NCBI RefSeq assembly: GCF_001426195.1
Contig: NZ_LMRS01000012.1
Span: 496,001 to 560,000, forward strand
Length of the DNA: 64,000 nucleotides
Direction of reading: 5' to 3'
DNA from: Sphingomonas sp. Leaf339
GTDB lineage: Bacteria > Pseudomonadota > Alphaproteobacteria > Sphingomonadales > Sphingomonadaceae
Made by a program: the position numbers and the translations under genes. Shown here in pieces: positions 25,806 through 34,401 of the stretch. Below the pieces are notes generated by a model. It was given only the letters and a program-made list of their open reading frames with translations, ran no database searches and had not been told where the DNA came from. Numbering within the stretch: position 1 is the stretch's first letter; every line of letters begins with the position of its first letter.

Positions 25806-26621
25806 TCAGCCACGCTGGCAACGCGGGCACCAAAAGGTGGACCGCCCCGCCTCCACGCGGCGTTTGACGACACCGCCGCAGGCACAGGGCTGACCCTCGC
25901 GACCATAGACCAGGAACTGCTTGGAGAAATAGCCCAGCTCGCCATCCGGCGCCGCAAAATCGCGGAGCGTCGATCCGCCCGCCTCGATCGCCGACAACAG
26001 GACCGTGCGAATCGCATCGACCAACCGTTCCAGTCGATACAGCGCGATCCTGCCCGCCGCGCGCGACGGCGCGATCCGGGCGATGTGCAGCGCCTCGCAG
26101 ACATAGATATTGCCGAGGCCCGCGACGATTCGCTGGTCGAGCAGCATCGCCTTGATCGGTGCCGCCCGCCCCGCCAGCGCACCCAGCAGGTACTCGGCGG
26201 TCAGGTCCGCCCCCAACGGCTCCGGCCCCATCGCCATGAACGGCGGATAGGTGGCCAGCGCATCGGTCGGCACCAGATCGAGAAAGCCGAATCGCCGGGG
26301 ATCATTGAGCGCCAGCCGCCGCCCCGCCGCCGTCTCGATCACCAGATGGTCGTGCGCGATCAGTTCGCCCGGATCGACGCGCCAGCGACCCGACATGCCG
26401 AGGTGGAAGATCATCGTGTCGCCGCGATCGGTGTCGATCAGACCGTATTTGGCGCGGCGGCCCAGCGACGTCACGGTCGCCCCCTGCATCCGCTGGCGCA
26501 GATCGACCGGGATCGCCTTGCGCAGATCGGCGCGGCGCGGTTCGACGAGCGTCAAGCGCTGGTTACCGAGGACCGGGGTCAGGCCCCGGACGGTGGTTTC
26601 GACTTCGGGGAGTTCGGGCAC
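25806..26621 (-). CDS. mutM: Formamidopyrimidine-DNA glycosylase
   Basis: A protein of 271 residues. It begins with the catalytic MPELPEVET (Pro2 is the Schiff-base nucleophile, Glu3 the acid). It has the lysine of RRAKYG, the helix-two-turn-helix with LLDQRIVAGLGNIYVCEAL and a C-terminal zinc finger. The finger's first pair is CAC (one residue between cysteines) rather than the usual CxxC, while the second is CPRC. MutM excises 8-oxoguanine and formamidopyrimidines and nicks the abasic site. It is divergent from ubiE with 56 bases between starts. Confidence 0.95.
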   Translation of the reverse strand: MPELPEVETTVRGLTPVLGNQRLTLVEPRRADLRKAIPVDLRQRMQGATVTSLGRRAKYGLIDTDRGDTMIFHLGMSGRWRVDPGELIAHDHLVIETAAGRRLALNDPRRFGFLDLVPTDALATYPPFMAMGPEPLGADLTAEYLLGALAGRAAPIKAMLLDQRIVAGLGNIYVCEALHIARIAPSRAAGRIALYRLERLVDAIRTVLLSAIEAGGSTLRDFAAPDGELGYFSKQFLVYGREGQPCACGGVVKRRVEAGRSTFWCPRCQRG

Positions 26622-26677
26622 GGCAATCAGCTAGGTTGCGTTTGCCCCCGCCACAAGCCGCCGCTAGGGCCATGAAT

Positions 26678-27409
26678 ATGACCGATACCGTCTCCTTCGG
26701 CTACGAAGACGTCGCCCCTACCGAAAAGACCGAGCGCGTGGGTGGTGTGTTCACCAGCGTCGCCTCCAGCTACGACCTGATGAACGACGCCATGTCGGGC
26801 GGGATGCACAGGTTGTGGAAAGACCGTTTCGTGCGCCGCGTGAAACCGCGCAGCCACGAGCAGATCCTCGATATGGCCGGCGGCACCGGCGACATCGCGT
26901 TCCGCCTGGCCGAATCGGGCGCGTCGATCACCGTCGCCGACATCAACCCGGCGATGCTGGAAGTGGGCATGGGACGCGCCGCCAAACGCGGCATCGACGG
27001 CCTCGTCTGGACCGAAGCGAATGCCGAGGTGCTGACTTTTCCCGACCGGTTCTTCGATGCCTATACGATCGCATTCGGCATCCGGAACGTGACGGACATT
27101 CCCAAGGCGTTGCGCGAGGCTCACCGGGTGCTGCGCCGGGGCGGCCGGTTCTTCTGCCTGGAATTCTCGACCGTCGAATGGCCGGGTTTCGCCGAGGTGT
27201 ACGACGTCTATTCGCACAAGCTGGTGCCCAAGCTCGGCCAGTTGCTGGCGCGTGACGCCGACAGCTATCGCTATCTGATCGAGTCGATCCGCCGCTTTCC
27301 GCCGATGTCGCAATTCCAGTCGATGATCGGCGAGGCGGGCTTCATCAACACGACGGTCGAACCGATCATGGGCGGGCTGGTCGCCATCCACAGCGGCTGG
27401 AAGATCTGA
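26678..27409 (+). CDS. ubiE: Ubiquinone/menaquinone C-methyltransferase UbiE
   Basis: A protein of 243 residues. It starts MTDTVSFGYEDV (ATG 26678, with TAGGG eight bases upstream; ATG 26672 is an alternative). SAM motif I is ILDMAGGTGDIAFRLAE, and the UbiE family signatures YDLMNDAMSGGMHRLWK and FGIRNVTDIPKALREAHRVL are present. It performs the C-methylation step of ubiquinone synthesis. ubiB follows 7 bases later, so the two form a quinone operon. Confidence 0.96.
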   Translation: MTDTVSFGYEDVAPTEKTERVGGVFTSVASSYDLMNDAMSGGMHRLWKDRFVRRVKPRSHEQILDMAGGTGDIAFRLAESGASITVADINPAMLEVGMGRAAKRGIDGLVWTEANAEVLTFPDRFFDAYTIAFGIRNVTDIPKALREAHRVLRRGGRFFCLEFSTVEWPGFAEVYDVYSHKLVPKLGQLLARDADSYRYLIESIRRFPPMSQFQSMIGEAGFINTTVEPIMGGLVAIHSGWKI

Positions 27410-27416
27410 CCGCCCC

Positions 27417-28964
27417 GTGACCAGTTCCGTCACCCATGTCTGGCGGCTCCTGAAATGGGGTCGCATCCTCGCGCGCCATGGAGCGCTGAGGGGCATCGAG
27501 CGCGATCCCAATACGCCCGCGCCGGTGCGCCGCCTTGCCCGGATCGCCCGGCTGGGCGCGCGGGTGCCGGCGGTGCCGCGCTATGCCGATGCCTTTCAGG
27601 CGATCGGGCCGGCGGCGATCAAGCTGGGCCAGTCGCTCGCCACCCGCCCCGATCTGGTCGGTGACGAGGCGACGCACGACCTGTTGCGGCTGCAGGACCA
27701 GTTGCCCGCCGTCCCCTATGCGACGATCCACGAGGCGATGCGGCTGGGGCTGGGCCGCGATCCGGCGTTGCTGTTCAGCAGCATCGAGGAGACGCCGGTG
27801 GGCGCGGCCTCGATCGCGCAGGTCCACCGGGCCGTCACCACCGATGGCCGGCAGGTCGCGGTGAAGGTGCTGCGGCCGGGCGTGGAGGAGGAATTCACGC
27901 GGGCGATCGACACCTATCAATGGGCCGCTGCCCAACTGGAGGCGATGAGCCCCGAGGCGCGGCGGCTGCGCCCCCGCCTGACGATCGAGAATTTCCGCCG
28001 CTGGACGTTGCGTGAGCTGAATTTCCGGCGCGAGGCGGCATCGGCATCGGAACTGGCGGAATCGATGACCGCCGAGCCGGAATTCGTCATCCCCAAGGTC
28101 GATTGGGCCAGATCAACCGCCAAGGTGCTGACGATCGAATGGATCGACGGTATCAAGCTGTCCGACCGCCCCGCCCTGATCGCGGCCGGATACGACCTGC
28201 CGAAACTGGCGCAGACGCTGATCCGCGCATTTCTGCGCCAGGCGATTGCCGAGGGGTTCTTCCACGCCGACATGCATCAGGGAAACCTGTTCGCGCTGCC
28301 CAGTGCCGACGGCCAGGGGCGGATCGCGGCGATCGATTTCGGGATCATGGGCCGCATCGACCGGCGCGCGCGGGTGTGGCTGGCGGAGATCCTCTACGGC
28401 CTGATTACCGGCAATTATAAACGCGTCGCGGAGATCCATTTCGAGGCTGGGTACGTGCCGGCGCATCACAATGTCGCCGAATTCGCGACCGCGCTGCGGG
28501 CGGTCGGCGAGCCGATGCGCGGCTTACCGGTGAAGGACATGTCGATCGGCATGATGCTGGATAGCCTGTTCTCGATCACCCGCGATTTCGACATGGTGAC
28601 GCAGCCGCACCTGCTGCTGCTGCAAAAGACGATGGTGATGGTGGAAGGCGTGGCGACCAGCCTCGATCCCGACATCAACCTTTGGGATTCGGCGGCGCCG
28701 TTCGTGCGCGAATGGATACGCACCGAGCTGGGGCCGGAAGCGGCGATTGCCGATCGCCTGATCCTCGATTTGCGGACGCTGGCGCGGCTGCCCGATCTGG
28801 TCCGCCGGATCGAGGCGCATTATCCCGCCCCCGGTGGCGAGCCCCCCGCCCTGCCGATGAAGGAGGTCGAGGTCGTGCGGTTAGGGGGCAGCTGGCGGTA
28901 TGCGGTGGTCGCCGGGCTGTCGGCAGCGGCGGGTGTCGCCGCCACCTTTGGCCTGCTCCACTAG
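27417..28964 (+). CDS. ubiB: UbiB family atypical kinase/ATPase
   Basis: A protein of 515 residues from GTG 27417. The family KxGQ motif is in AIKLGQSLATRPD. The Ala-rich loop that replaces the kinase P-loop is GAASIAQVHRA, followed by the ATP lysine in VAVKVLRPG. The catalytic-type motif is FHADMHQGNLF and the metal-binding DFG is in AIDFGIMG. A C-terminal hydrophobic helix (YAVVAGLSAAAGVAATFGLL) anchors it in the membrane. UbiB is needed for ubiquinone synthesis, probably by extracting or presenting lipid intermediates. Confidence 0.95.
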   Translation: MTSSVTHVWRLLKWGRILARHGALRGIERDPNTPAPVRRLARIARLGARVPAVPRYADAFQAIGPAAIKLGQSLATRPDLVGDEATHDLLRLQDQLPAVPYATIHEAMRLGLGRDPALLFSSIEETPVGAASIAQVHRAVTTDGRQVAVKVLRPGVEEEFTRAIDTYQWAAAQLEAMSPEARRLRPRLTIENFRRWTLRELNFRREAASASELAESMTAEPEFVIPKVDWARSTAKVLTIEWIDGIKLSDRPALIAAGYDLPKLAQTLIRAFLRQAIAEGFFHADMHQGNLFALPSADGQGRIAAIDFGIMGRIDRRARVWLAEILYGLITGNYKRVAEIHFEAGYVPAHHNVAEFATALRAVGEPMRGLPVKDMSIGMMLDSLFSITRDFDMVTQPHLLLLQKTMVMVEGVATSLDPDINLWDSAAPFVREWIRTELGPEAAIADRLILDLRTLARLPDLVRRIEAHYPAPGGEPPALPMKEVEVVRLGGSWRYAVVAGLSAAAGVAATFGLLH

Positions 28965-28981
28965 GGCGCGCGGAGCCGGAG

Positions 28982-30052
28982 ATGCGCCGCCGTCCCCTTT
29001 TGCTGATCCAGCCCACCAGCCTGACTGGCCTCGGACGATTGCAGGCCCGGATATTGCTCGGCGTGCTGATCGTGCTGGTCCTCGGCATGGTGCTGATGGG
29101 GGGTGTCGCCGCGCTCGACCTGACCGACCGGTTGGTGTTCGATGAAACGCTGGTCGAGCGGGTGCGCCATGGCGGTACCTTTTATTCCATGGCTGCCGAG
29201 ACGCTGCGCGGAGGCGGTTTGCCGCTCAGGCCCGCGCTGTTCTTTCCGGTGCCGACGCTGCCGATGATCGCCGCGATGGTGCCACCGTTTCTCTTGGTCG
29301 CTGCGCTGTGGTTGCTGGCGGCGGCGGCCGTGGCGGCGTGGAGCGCGCGACTGGCGCCGTTGTTGATCGGGCGGCCGGGGCGGGCGGTGGCACTGGTGCT
29401 GCTGATCGCCGGGGTGTCCAGTGCGGTGCGCACCGATCTGGCCGTGATGCCGGAGGTGTGGGCCGGCCTGTTGATCGCGCTGTCGCTGGCGATCCGCCGG
29501 CCGGGCCGCTGGTTGGAGGCCGTGGCGCTGGGACTGGCCGCGGCGCTGCTTCACGGCATCGCGGCGCTGTACCTGATCGTCATGGCGGGCTGGGCCTGGC
29601 GCGACCATGGCCGCCGGGAAGCGATCGGCTGGGTGCTGGCGATCGTGGCGCTGTTGCCGGTGCTGGCCCTGCATGGTCAGGCGGCGGCGGCGGTCGTCGG
29701 GCCGCTCGATGCCGCAACGGTGTTCTGGACGGCGGTGGTCAATCCCGTCGATGCGCTGGGAACGCTGGCCGCCATGACCTATGCGGCCGCCCTGCCGGCC
29801 GGCGTCGGCGCGGTGTTGGTGCTGGTGTCGCTGATCGGCTGGGCGACATGGCGCGATGACGTTGCCCGGCGGGTGGCGACGACGTTGGTCGTGTTTCTCG
29901 CCGCCATCATATCGGGCGGCAGCACGGCGGCAGCGCTGCTGGTCGCGCCGGTTGCGCTGCTGGGGCTGGCATTTGTGCCGGACCTGCTCCGTGATCTTGC
30001 GACGGTTGCCCTCGACAGGCGGCGCATCACCGTGACAAGACTGGTCCGGTGA
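28982..30052 (+). CDS. Polytopic membrane protein of unknown function
   Basis: A protein of 356 residues with roughly nine to ten hydrophobic segments, starting MRRRPLLLIQPTSLTGLGRL. The loop after the first helix (DLTDRLVFDETLVERVRHGGTFY) places an acidic stretch after helix 1, as in GT-C glycosyltransferase or mannosyltransferase-like proteins, but the catalytic motif is not certain. GGAG precedes the ATG. It lies between ubiB and coaBC, and its stop overlaps coaBC (GTGA). I do not recognise a family firmly. Confidence 0.8.
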   Translation: MRRRPLLLIQPTSLTGLGRLQARILLGVLIVLVLGMVLMGGVAALDLTDRLVFDETLVERVRHGGTFYSMAAETLRGGGLPLRPALFFPVPTLPMIAAMVPPFLLVAALWLLAAAAVAAWSARLAPLLIGRPGRAVALVLLIAGVSSAVRTDLAVMPEVWAGLLIALSLAIRRPGRWLEAVALGLAAALLHGIAALYLIVMAGWAWRDHGRREAIGWVLAIVALLPVLALHGQAAAAVVGPLDAATVFWTAVVNPVDALGTLAAMTYAAALPAGVGAVLVLVSLIGWATWRDDVARRVATTLVVFLAAIISGGSTAAALLVAPVALLGLAFVPDLLRDLATVALDRRRITVTRLVR

Positions 30053-31221
30053 AGCGCATCCTGCTCATCGTCGGGGGTGGTATCGCCGCGTACAAGGCGT
30101 GCGAGCTGATCCGCCTGCTCCGCCGGCGCGGCCATGCGGTACGCTGCGTGCTGACCGAGGGCGGCAGCCACTTCGTCACACCGATGACGCTCGCCGCGCT
30201 GTCGGGTGATCAGGTCTATACCTCGTTATGGGACCTGAAGGACGAGGCGGAGATGGGCCATATCCAACTCAGCCGCGAGGCGGATCTGGTCGTCGTCGTC
30301 CCCGCCACCGCCGATTTGCTCGCGCGGATGGCGGGTGGACAGGCGAACGATCTGGCCACCACGCTGCTGCTCGCCACCGACAAGCCGGTGCTCGCCGCGC
30401 CGGCCATGAACGTGCGGATGTGGCGCCATGCGGCGACGGTTCGCAACATGGCGACGCTGCGCGCGGACGGCGTCACGATCATGGATCCGGACGAAGGCGA
30501 TATGGCGTGCGGCGAATACGGCCCCGGCCGCCTGCCCGATCCCGTCGTCATCGCCGATATGATCGACCGTCATCTTTGCATCGGCCATCGTCCCTTGAGC
30601 GGCCGGCACGCACTCGTCACCGCCGGTCCGACGCATGAGCCGATCGATCCCGTGCGCTATCTCGCCAACCGATCGTCCGGGCGACAGGGATTCGCCATCG
30701 CCGGGGCGCTGGCGGCACTGGGCGCGCGGGTGACGCTGGTTGCCGGGCCGGTGACGTTGCCCACCCCGCCCGGCGTCGATCGCATCGACGTCCAGACCGC
30801 GCGCGAGATGGCCGCGGCGGTCGCCACCGCCCTGCCCGCCGACGTCGCGGTGATGGTGGCGGCCGTCGCCGACTGGCATGTCGCATCGGCACCGCAAAAG
30901 GTGAAGAAGGGAGACGCGCCGGCAATGCTGACACTCGTCGAGAACCCCGATATTCTTGCCACGCTGGCGCAAGCACCGGATCGGCCTGGGCTCGTCATCG
31001 GCTTCGCGGCCGAGACCGAACGGGTAATCGAACATGCCGTCGCCAAGCGAGCCCGCAAGGGGTGCGACTGGATCGTCGCCAACGACGTGTCGGGCGATGT
31101 GATGGGCGGCCCCGACAACCGCGTGCACCTCATCACCGCCGACGGCATCGAAAATTGGGATAACCTGCCCAAGGAACAGGTCGCCGCGAGGCTCGCGCAA
31201 CGGATCGCCGATACGCTATAG
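30049..31221 (+). CDS. coaBC: Bifunctional phosphopantothenoylcysteine decarboxylase/synthetase
   Basis: A protein of 390 residues from GTG 30049. The N-terminal flavoprotein CoaC domain starts [21 protein letters not shown], has PAMNVRMW (Asn of the PxMNxxMW motif) and continues to about residue 180. The C-terminal CoaB domain has [25 protein letters not shown], the CTP-binding region, and [10 protein letters not shown]. It makes 4'-phosphopantetheine for coenzyme A. Its [13 protein letters not shown] stretch holds the CoaC substrate-recognition loop with the reactive Cys. dut follows after 8 bases. Confidence 0.96.
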   Translation: MKRILLIVGGGIAAYKACELIRLLRRRGHAVRCVLTEGGSHFVTPMTLAALSGDQVYTSLWDLKDEAEMGHIQLSREADLVVVVPATADLLARMAGGQANDLATTLLLATDKPVLAAPAMNVRMWRHAATVRNMATLRADGVTIMDPDEGDMACGEYGPGRLPDPVVIADMIDRHLCIGHRPLSGRHALVTAGPTHEPIDPVRYLANRSSGRQGFAIAGALAALGARVTLVAGPVTLPTPPGVDRIDVQTAREMAAAVATALPADVAVMVAAVADWHVASAPQKVKKGDAPAMLTLVENPDILATLAQAPDRPGLVIGFAAETERVIEHAVAKRARKGCDWIVANDVSGDVMGGPDNRVHLITADGIENWDNLPKEQVAARLAQRIADTL

Positions 31222-31229
31222 ACGCTGCC

Positions 31230-31673
31230 ATGACGATGATACGCATCGCGGTGAAGCGACTGTCGAACGGCCTGGACCTGCCCCTGCCCGCCTATGCCAC
31301 CAGTGGCGCGGCGGGAATTGACGTGGTCGCGGCGGAATCCATGACCCTGGAGCCCGGCGGCCGCGCCGCCATCGCGACGGGCTTCGCGCTCGCCATCCCA
31401 GAGGGGTACGAGGTTCAGGTTCGCCCGCGATCGGGGCTGGCGCTAAAGCACGGCATCACCTGCCTGAACACGCCCGGCACGATCGACCATGATTATCGGG
31501 GTGAGGTGAAGGTCATCCTCGCCAATCTCGGCAGCGAGCCGTTCGACGTGGTGCGGGGCGAGCGAATTGCGCAACTGGTGCCGGCGGTCGTCCAGCGCGC
31601 GGCGCTGGTCGAGGTGGCGGAACTGGACGACACCGCGCGGGGATCGGGCGGCTTCGGATCGACCGGACGATGA
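31230..31673 (+). CDS. dut: Deoxyuridine 5'-triphosphate nucleotidohydrolase
   Basis: A protein of 147 residues with all five trimeric dUTPase motifs: [12 protein letters not shown] (1), [11 protein letters not shown] (2), [14 protein letters not shown] (3), RGERIAQLV (4) and the C-terminal [10 protein letters not shown] (5). It hydrolyses dUTP to dUMP and PPi, keeping uracil out of DNA. The coaBC-dut pairing is widely conserved. The next gene overlaps by 4 bases (ATGA). Confidence 0.97.
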   Translation: MTMIRIAVKRLSNGLDLPLPAYATSGAAGIDVVAAESMTLEPGGRAAIATGFALAIPEGYEVQVRPRSGLALKHGITCLNTPGTIDHDYRGEVKVILANLGSEPFDVVRGERIAQLVPAVVQRAALVEVAELDDTARGSGGFGSTGR

Positions 31674-32050
31674 TCGTGGCCCTGTTGCTCGCCGCGACGC
31701 AGGCTACCCTGCCGCCGCCGGTTGCCGAGTGGGACCGGTTGCCGCCCTTTCCCGTGCCCCGCGCGGCCGACATCGTCGATGGCGCGTCGTTCGTGCAGGG
31801 AGAGATCGATTCCGGCCATTGCCAGCCGTCACCGGCTTCTCCCGCCGCCGGCGTCCGGCTGGTGGCGCCCGTCGCGATCCTGGTGGGTGAGACCGGTATT
31901 GTACGGCAAATCGTGCCGCAGGCGATCGGGTGTTCGACGATCGAGCAGTACACGGTGGGATATCTGCTGTCGCTGACCCGCACGGGCGCAGACACTCCCC
32001 CATCCCCTGAACCCGGCTGGTATAGACTGAACGTCAGCTATCGCTGGTAA
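31670..32050 (+). CDS. Small exported protein of unknown function
   Basis: A protein of 126 residues with a very short hydrophobic N-terminus ([13 protein letters not shown]) that could be a signal peptide. The mature part has [33 protein letters not shown], a pattern loosely like the beta-strand core of TonB C-terminal domains, and ends RLNVSYRW with a terminal aromatic residue. Its start overlaps the dut stop (ATGA), so it is translated with dut. No family recognised. Confidence 0.65.
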   Translation: MIVALLLAATQATLPPPVAEWDRLPPFPVPRAADIVDGASFVQGEIDSGHCQPSPASPAAGVRLVAPVAILVGETGIVRQIVPQAIGCSTIEQYTVGYLLSLTRTGADTPPSPEPGWYRLNVSYRW

Positions 32051-32196
32051 CCGCCGCAACCGCCGTGATCCGGGGCAGGCGAATCATCGTAGATCGACGT
32101 CACCGCTACCAAAAACGCGCCGGAACGACGCAGAACATGCCTTTCGCTGCCCCCGTTCCTTGGGTTAGAAGCAAGCCGCGGTGCCGCGAAAGTGTT

Positions 32197-32272
32197 GCAG
32201 TACTGCATCGCCGCAAAACACTTTTGCGGCGGACCGTATTGTCGGGTTGTCTTACATGCCGTTGTATGTAAG
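32197..32272 (+). promoter_or_regulatory. Leader region with three perfect palindromes
   Basis: Three perfect inverted repeats lie within 76 bases upstream of a small membrane-protein gene. They are GCAGTACTGC (32197-32206), CGCCGCAAAA-CAC-TTTTGCGGCG (32209-32231), and CTTACAT-8 bases-ATGTAAG (32251-32272). None has a T-tract, so they do not look like terminators. They may be protein-binding sites or 5' leader structure. The promoter was not assigned. Confidence 0.55.
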
Positions 32273-32303
32273 GGGTTCGGCGAGATTATTAAGGGAGTTC
32301 ATT

Positions 32304-32549
32304 ATGCGTCTTGGGAAGTATCTCATGGCTGCCGCTGCAGCCACTCTGGCCGTTGCGCCTGCAATGGCCGCACCGGTCAATGCCGCTTCGAGCCTGTCGG
32401 TTGCCAAGTCGGCTCGCGCCGGTTCGGCTTCGGCGAAGAAGAACGAGCTCGCCGGCGGCGGCATCATCGTTGCGATCATCGCAGCGGCTGCCGTTGTCGC
32501 AGGCATCGTGATCGTCGCTGACGAAGACGACAACGCCGACAGCAACTGA
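32304..32549 (+). CDS. Small alanine-rich membrane protein of unknown function
   Basis: A protein of 81 residues from ATG 32304, with AAGGGAG six bases upstream. The N-terminus is a signal-peptide-like stretch (LMAAAAATLAVAPAMAAP). A short basic Ser/Lys region follows, then one hydrophobic helix (GGGIIVAIIAAAAVVAGIVIVA) and an acidic tail DEDDNADSN. It stands alone, with its own palindrome-rich leader and a strong terminator, so it is likely an abundant, separately controlled product. Function unknown. Confidence 0.8.
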   Translation: MRLGKYLMAAAAATLAVAPAMAAPVNAASSLSVAKSARAGSASAKKNELAGGGIIVAIIAAAAVVAGIVIVADEDDNADSN

Positions 32550-32570
32550 GTTTCGACTCAGCTGTTAAAG

Positions 32571-32599
32571 AATAGCGGCCTTCGGGCCGCTATTTTTTT
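32571..32599 (+). terminator. Strong intrinsic terminator
   Basis: AATAGCGGCC (32571-32580) pairs perfectly with GGCCGCTATT (32585-32594) over a TTCG tetraloop, and the T-tract runs to 32599. It begins 22 bases after the small membrane-protein stop and separates that gene from moeB. Confidence 0.93.
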
Positions 32600-32659
32600 G
32601 CCTGTCGTTGATCGGGACGGCCGGTTGCGGACAGGCGCCATGCCTTTATAGCGGCCGTC

Positions 32660-33418
32660 ATGCTTTCGGATGAGGAACTGGACCGGTACGCCCGCCACAT
32701 CGTGCTGCGCGAGATCGGCGGGACCGGGCAGCTGAAGCTCAAGCATGCCACCATCGTCATCATCGGTGCCGGCGGCATCGGCTCCCCCGCGATCCAGTAT
32801 CTGGCCGCTGCCGGGATCGGGCGGCTGGTGCTGGTCGATGACGACGTCGTCGAGCCATCGAACCTCCAGCGACAGACCATTTTCGCCACGGCGGATCGCA
32901 GCCGGCCGAAAGTGGCGGCCGCCGCCGATCGCGCGACGGCGATCAATCCTCACATCGCCGTGGACGTTCATCAGGTTCGCGTCGCCGCCGACAACGTGGC
33001 CACACTGATCGATGGTGCGGACGCCGTTATCGATGGCTGCGACAATTTCGCGACGCGCCTGATGGTGGCGGATGCGGCGCTGGCGGCACGGGTGCCGTTG
33101 ATCTCTGCGGCGGTCGATCAATTCGAGGGCCAGCTGGCGGTCTATCGCGGGTGGCTGGCGGACAAGCCGTGTTACCGGTGCTTCGTCGGCGACGATCCGG
33201 CGCGCGCCGATCGCAGCTGTGCCGATGTCGGCATCCTTGGCCCGGTGACCGGCATCTTGGGCAGCCTCGCCGCGCTGGAAACGATCCGTGCGGTGGTGCC
33301 GTTCGGCGATGATACCGCCGGCACGATGCTGCTGGCCGACCTAATGAGCCTTCGCTTCCGCACGTTGCGGCTGCCGAAAGACCCGGGGTGTTCCGCCTGC
33401 GGTCAGTTGGCGGTGTAG
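32660..33418 (+). CDS. moeB: MoeB/ThiF family adenylyltransferase
   Basis: A protein of 252 residues. It starts with the MoeB signature LDRYARHIVLREIGGTGQLKL. The ATP-binding GAGGIGSPAIQYLAAAGIG, the acidic VDDDVVEPSNLQRQ and the catalytic Asp of DGCDNFATR are all visible. Zinc is held by CYRC and CSAC. It activates the C-terminal glycine of MoaD or ThiS as an acyl-adenylate for molybdopterin or thiazole synthesis; which one cannot be told from sequence. Its 3' end overlaps the convergent epimerase gene by 16 bases. Confidence 0.9.
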   Translation: MLSDEELDRYARHIVLREIGGTGQLKLKHATIVIIGAGGIGSPAIQYLAAAGIGRLVLVDDDVVEPSNLQRQTIFATADRSRPKVAAAADRATAINPHIAVDVHQVRVAADNVATLIDGADAVIDGCDNFATRLMVADAALAARVPLISAAVDQFEGQLAVYRGWLADKPCYRCFVGDDPARADRSCADVGILGPVTGILGSLAALETIRAVVPFGDDTAGTMLLADLMSLRFRTLRLPKDPGCSACGQLAV

Positions 33419-34401
33419 TTACGATACCAGTCGACGAACCGGGGCACGCCAATATCGATCGATGTGGTCGGCGAAAAGTCCAGATCGCGGATCGTGTCGT
33501 CGATATCGGCAAATGTCGCCGGCACATCGCCCGGCTGCAGCGGTTGCAGGTCACGGATCGCCGGTCGGCCACACGCTACCTCAATCACGTCGATCAGGCG
33601 ACCGAGCGGTTCGGACCGGTTATTACCCAGATTGTAGATCGCGTGGGGTGCGCCACTGCCGCCTGGTTTCGTCCGATCATCGTCCAGCGGCGGGCGATCG
33701 AGCGCCGCCACGATGCCGCTGACGATATCATCGATATAGGTGAAATCGCGCTGCATCCGCCCTTCATTGAAGACGCGGATCGGCTTCCCCTCCAGGATCG
33801 CCTGGGTGAACAGCCAGACCGCCATGTCCGGCCGCCCCCATGGACCGTAGACGGTGAAGAAGCGCAGCCCCGTCTGCGGCAGGCGATAGAGATGCGCGTA
33901 GCTTTCGCTCATCAATTCGTCCGATCTTTTGGTCGCGGCATAGAGCGACACGGGCAGATCGACGGGGTTGCCCACCTTGAACGGCATCGTCGGACTGCCG
34001 CCATAGACCGATGACGACGACGCATAGACCATGTGGCCGACCCGCCGCTGGCGCCCGAGTTCCAGCATGTTGAGATGCCCGACGATGTTCGCCCGCGCAT
34101 AGGCGTGCGGGTTCTCGATCGAGTATCGCACGCCGGGTTGCGCGCCGAGATGGACGATCCGGTCGATCGTGGAGGCAGCCAGGGCCTCTTCCAGCGCTGC
34201 CTGATCGGCGAAATCGACGGGCACGAACCGGACGCGCCCGCCATGAAGGCGGTCGAGTGTGGCAAGACGCGCCCGCTTCAGTGAGGGGTCGTAGTAATCG
34301 TTCAGGTCGTCGATACCGATCACCGTCTCACCCCGCGCGGCGAGACGGTCCGCCACGTGATAGCCGATGAACCCGGCGACGCCCGTAACGAGCGTGGTCA
34401 A
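33403..34401 (-). CDS. NAD-dependent epimerase, probable UDP-glucuronate 4-epimerase
   Basis: A protein of 332 residues of the extended short-chain dehydrogenase family. The Rossmann motif is TGVAGFIGYH (about 6-15), followed by IDDLNDYYDPSLKRARL, which is a signature of UDP-GlcA 4-epimerases. It has LGAQPGVRYSIENPHAY, the SSSSVYG loop, the catalytic YAATK and RFFTVYGPWGRPDMA. It should interconvert UDP-GlcA and UDP-GalA. Its ATG overlaps the galU stop (ATGA), so it forms an operon with galU. The exact substrate is inferred. Confidence 0.88.
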   Translation of the reverse strand: MTTLVTGVAGFIGYHVADRLAARGETVIGIDDLNDYYDPSLKRARLATLDRLHGGRVRFVPVDFADQAALEEALAASTIDRIVHLGAQPGVRYSIENPHAYARANIVGHLNMLELGRQRRVGHMVYASSSSVYGGSPTMPFKVGNPVDLPVSLYAATKRSDELMSESYAHLYRLPQTGLRFFTVYGPWGRPDMAVWLFTQAILEGKPIRVFNEGRMQRDFTYIDDIVSGIVAALDRPPLDDDRTKPGGSGAPHAIYNLGNNRSEPLGRLIDVIEVACGRPAIRDLQPLQPGDVPATFADIDDTIRDLDFSPTTSIDIGVPRFVDWYRNYTAN

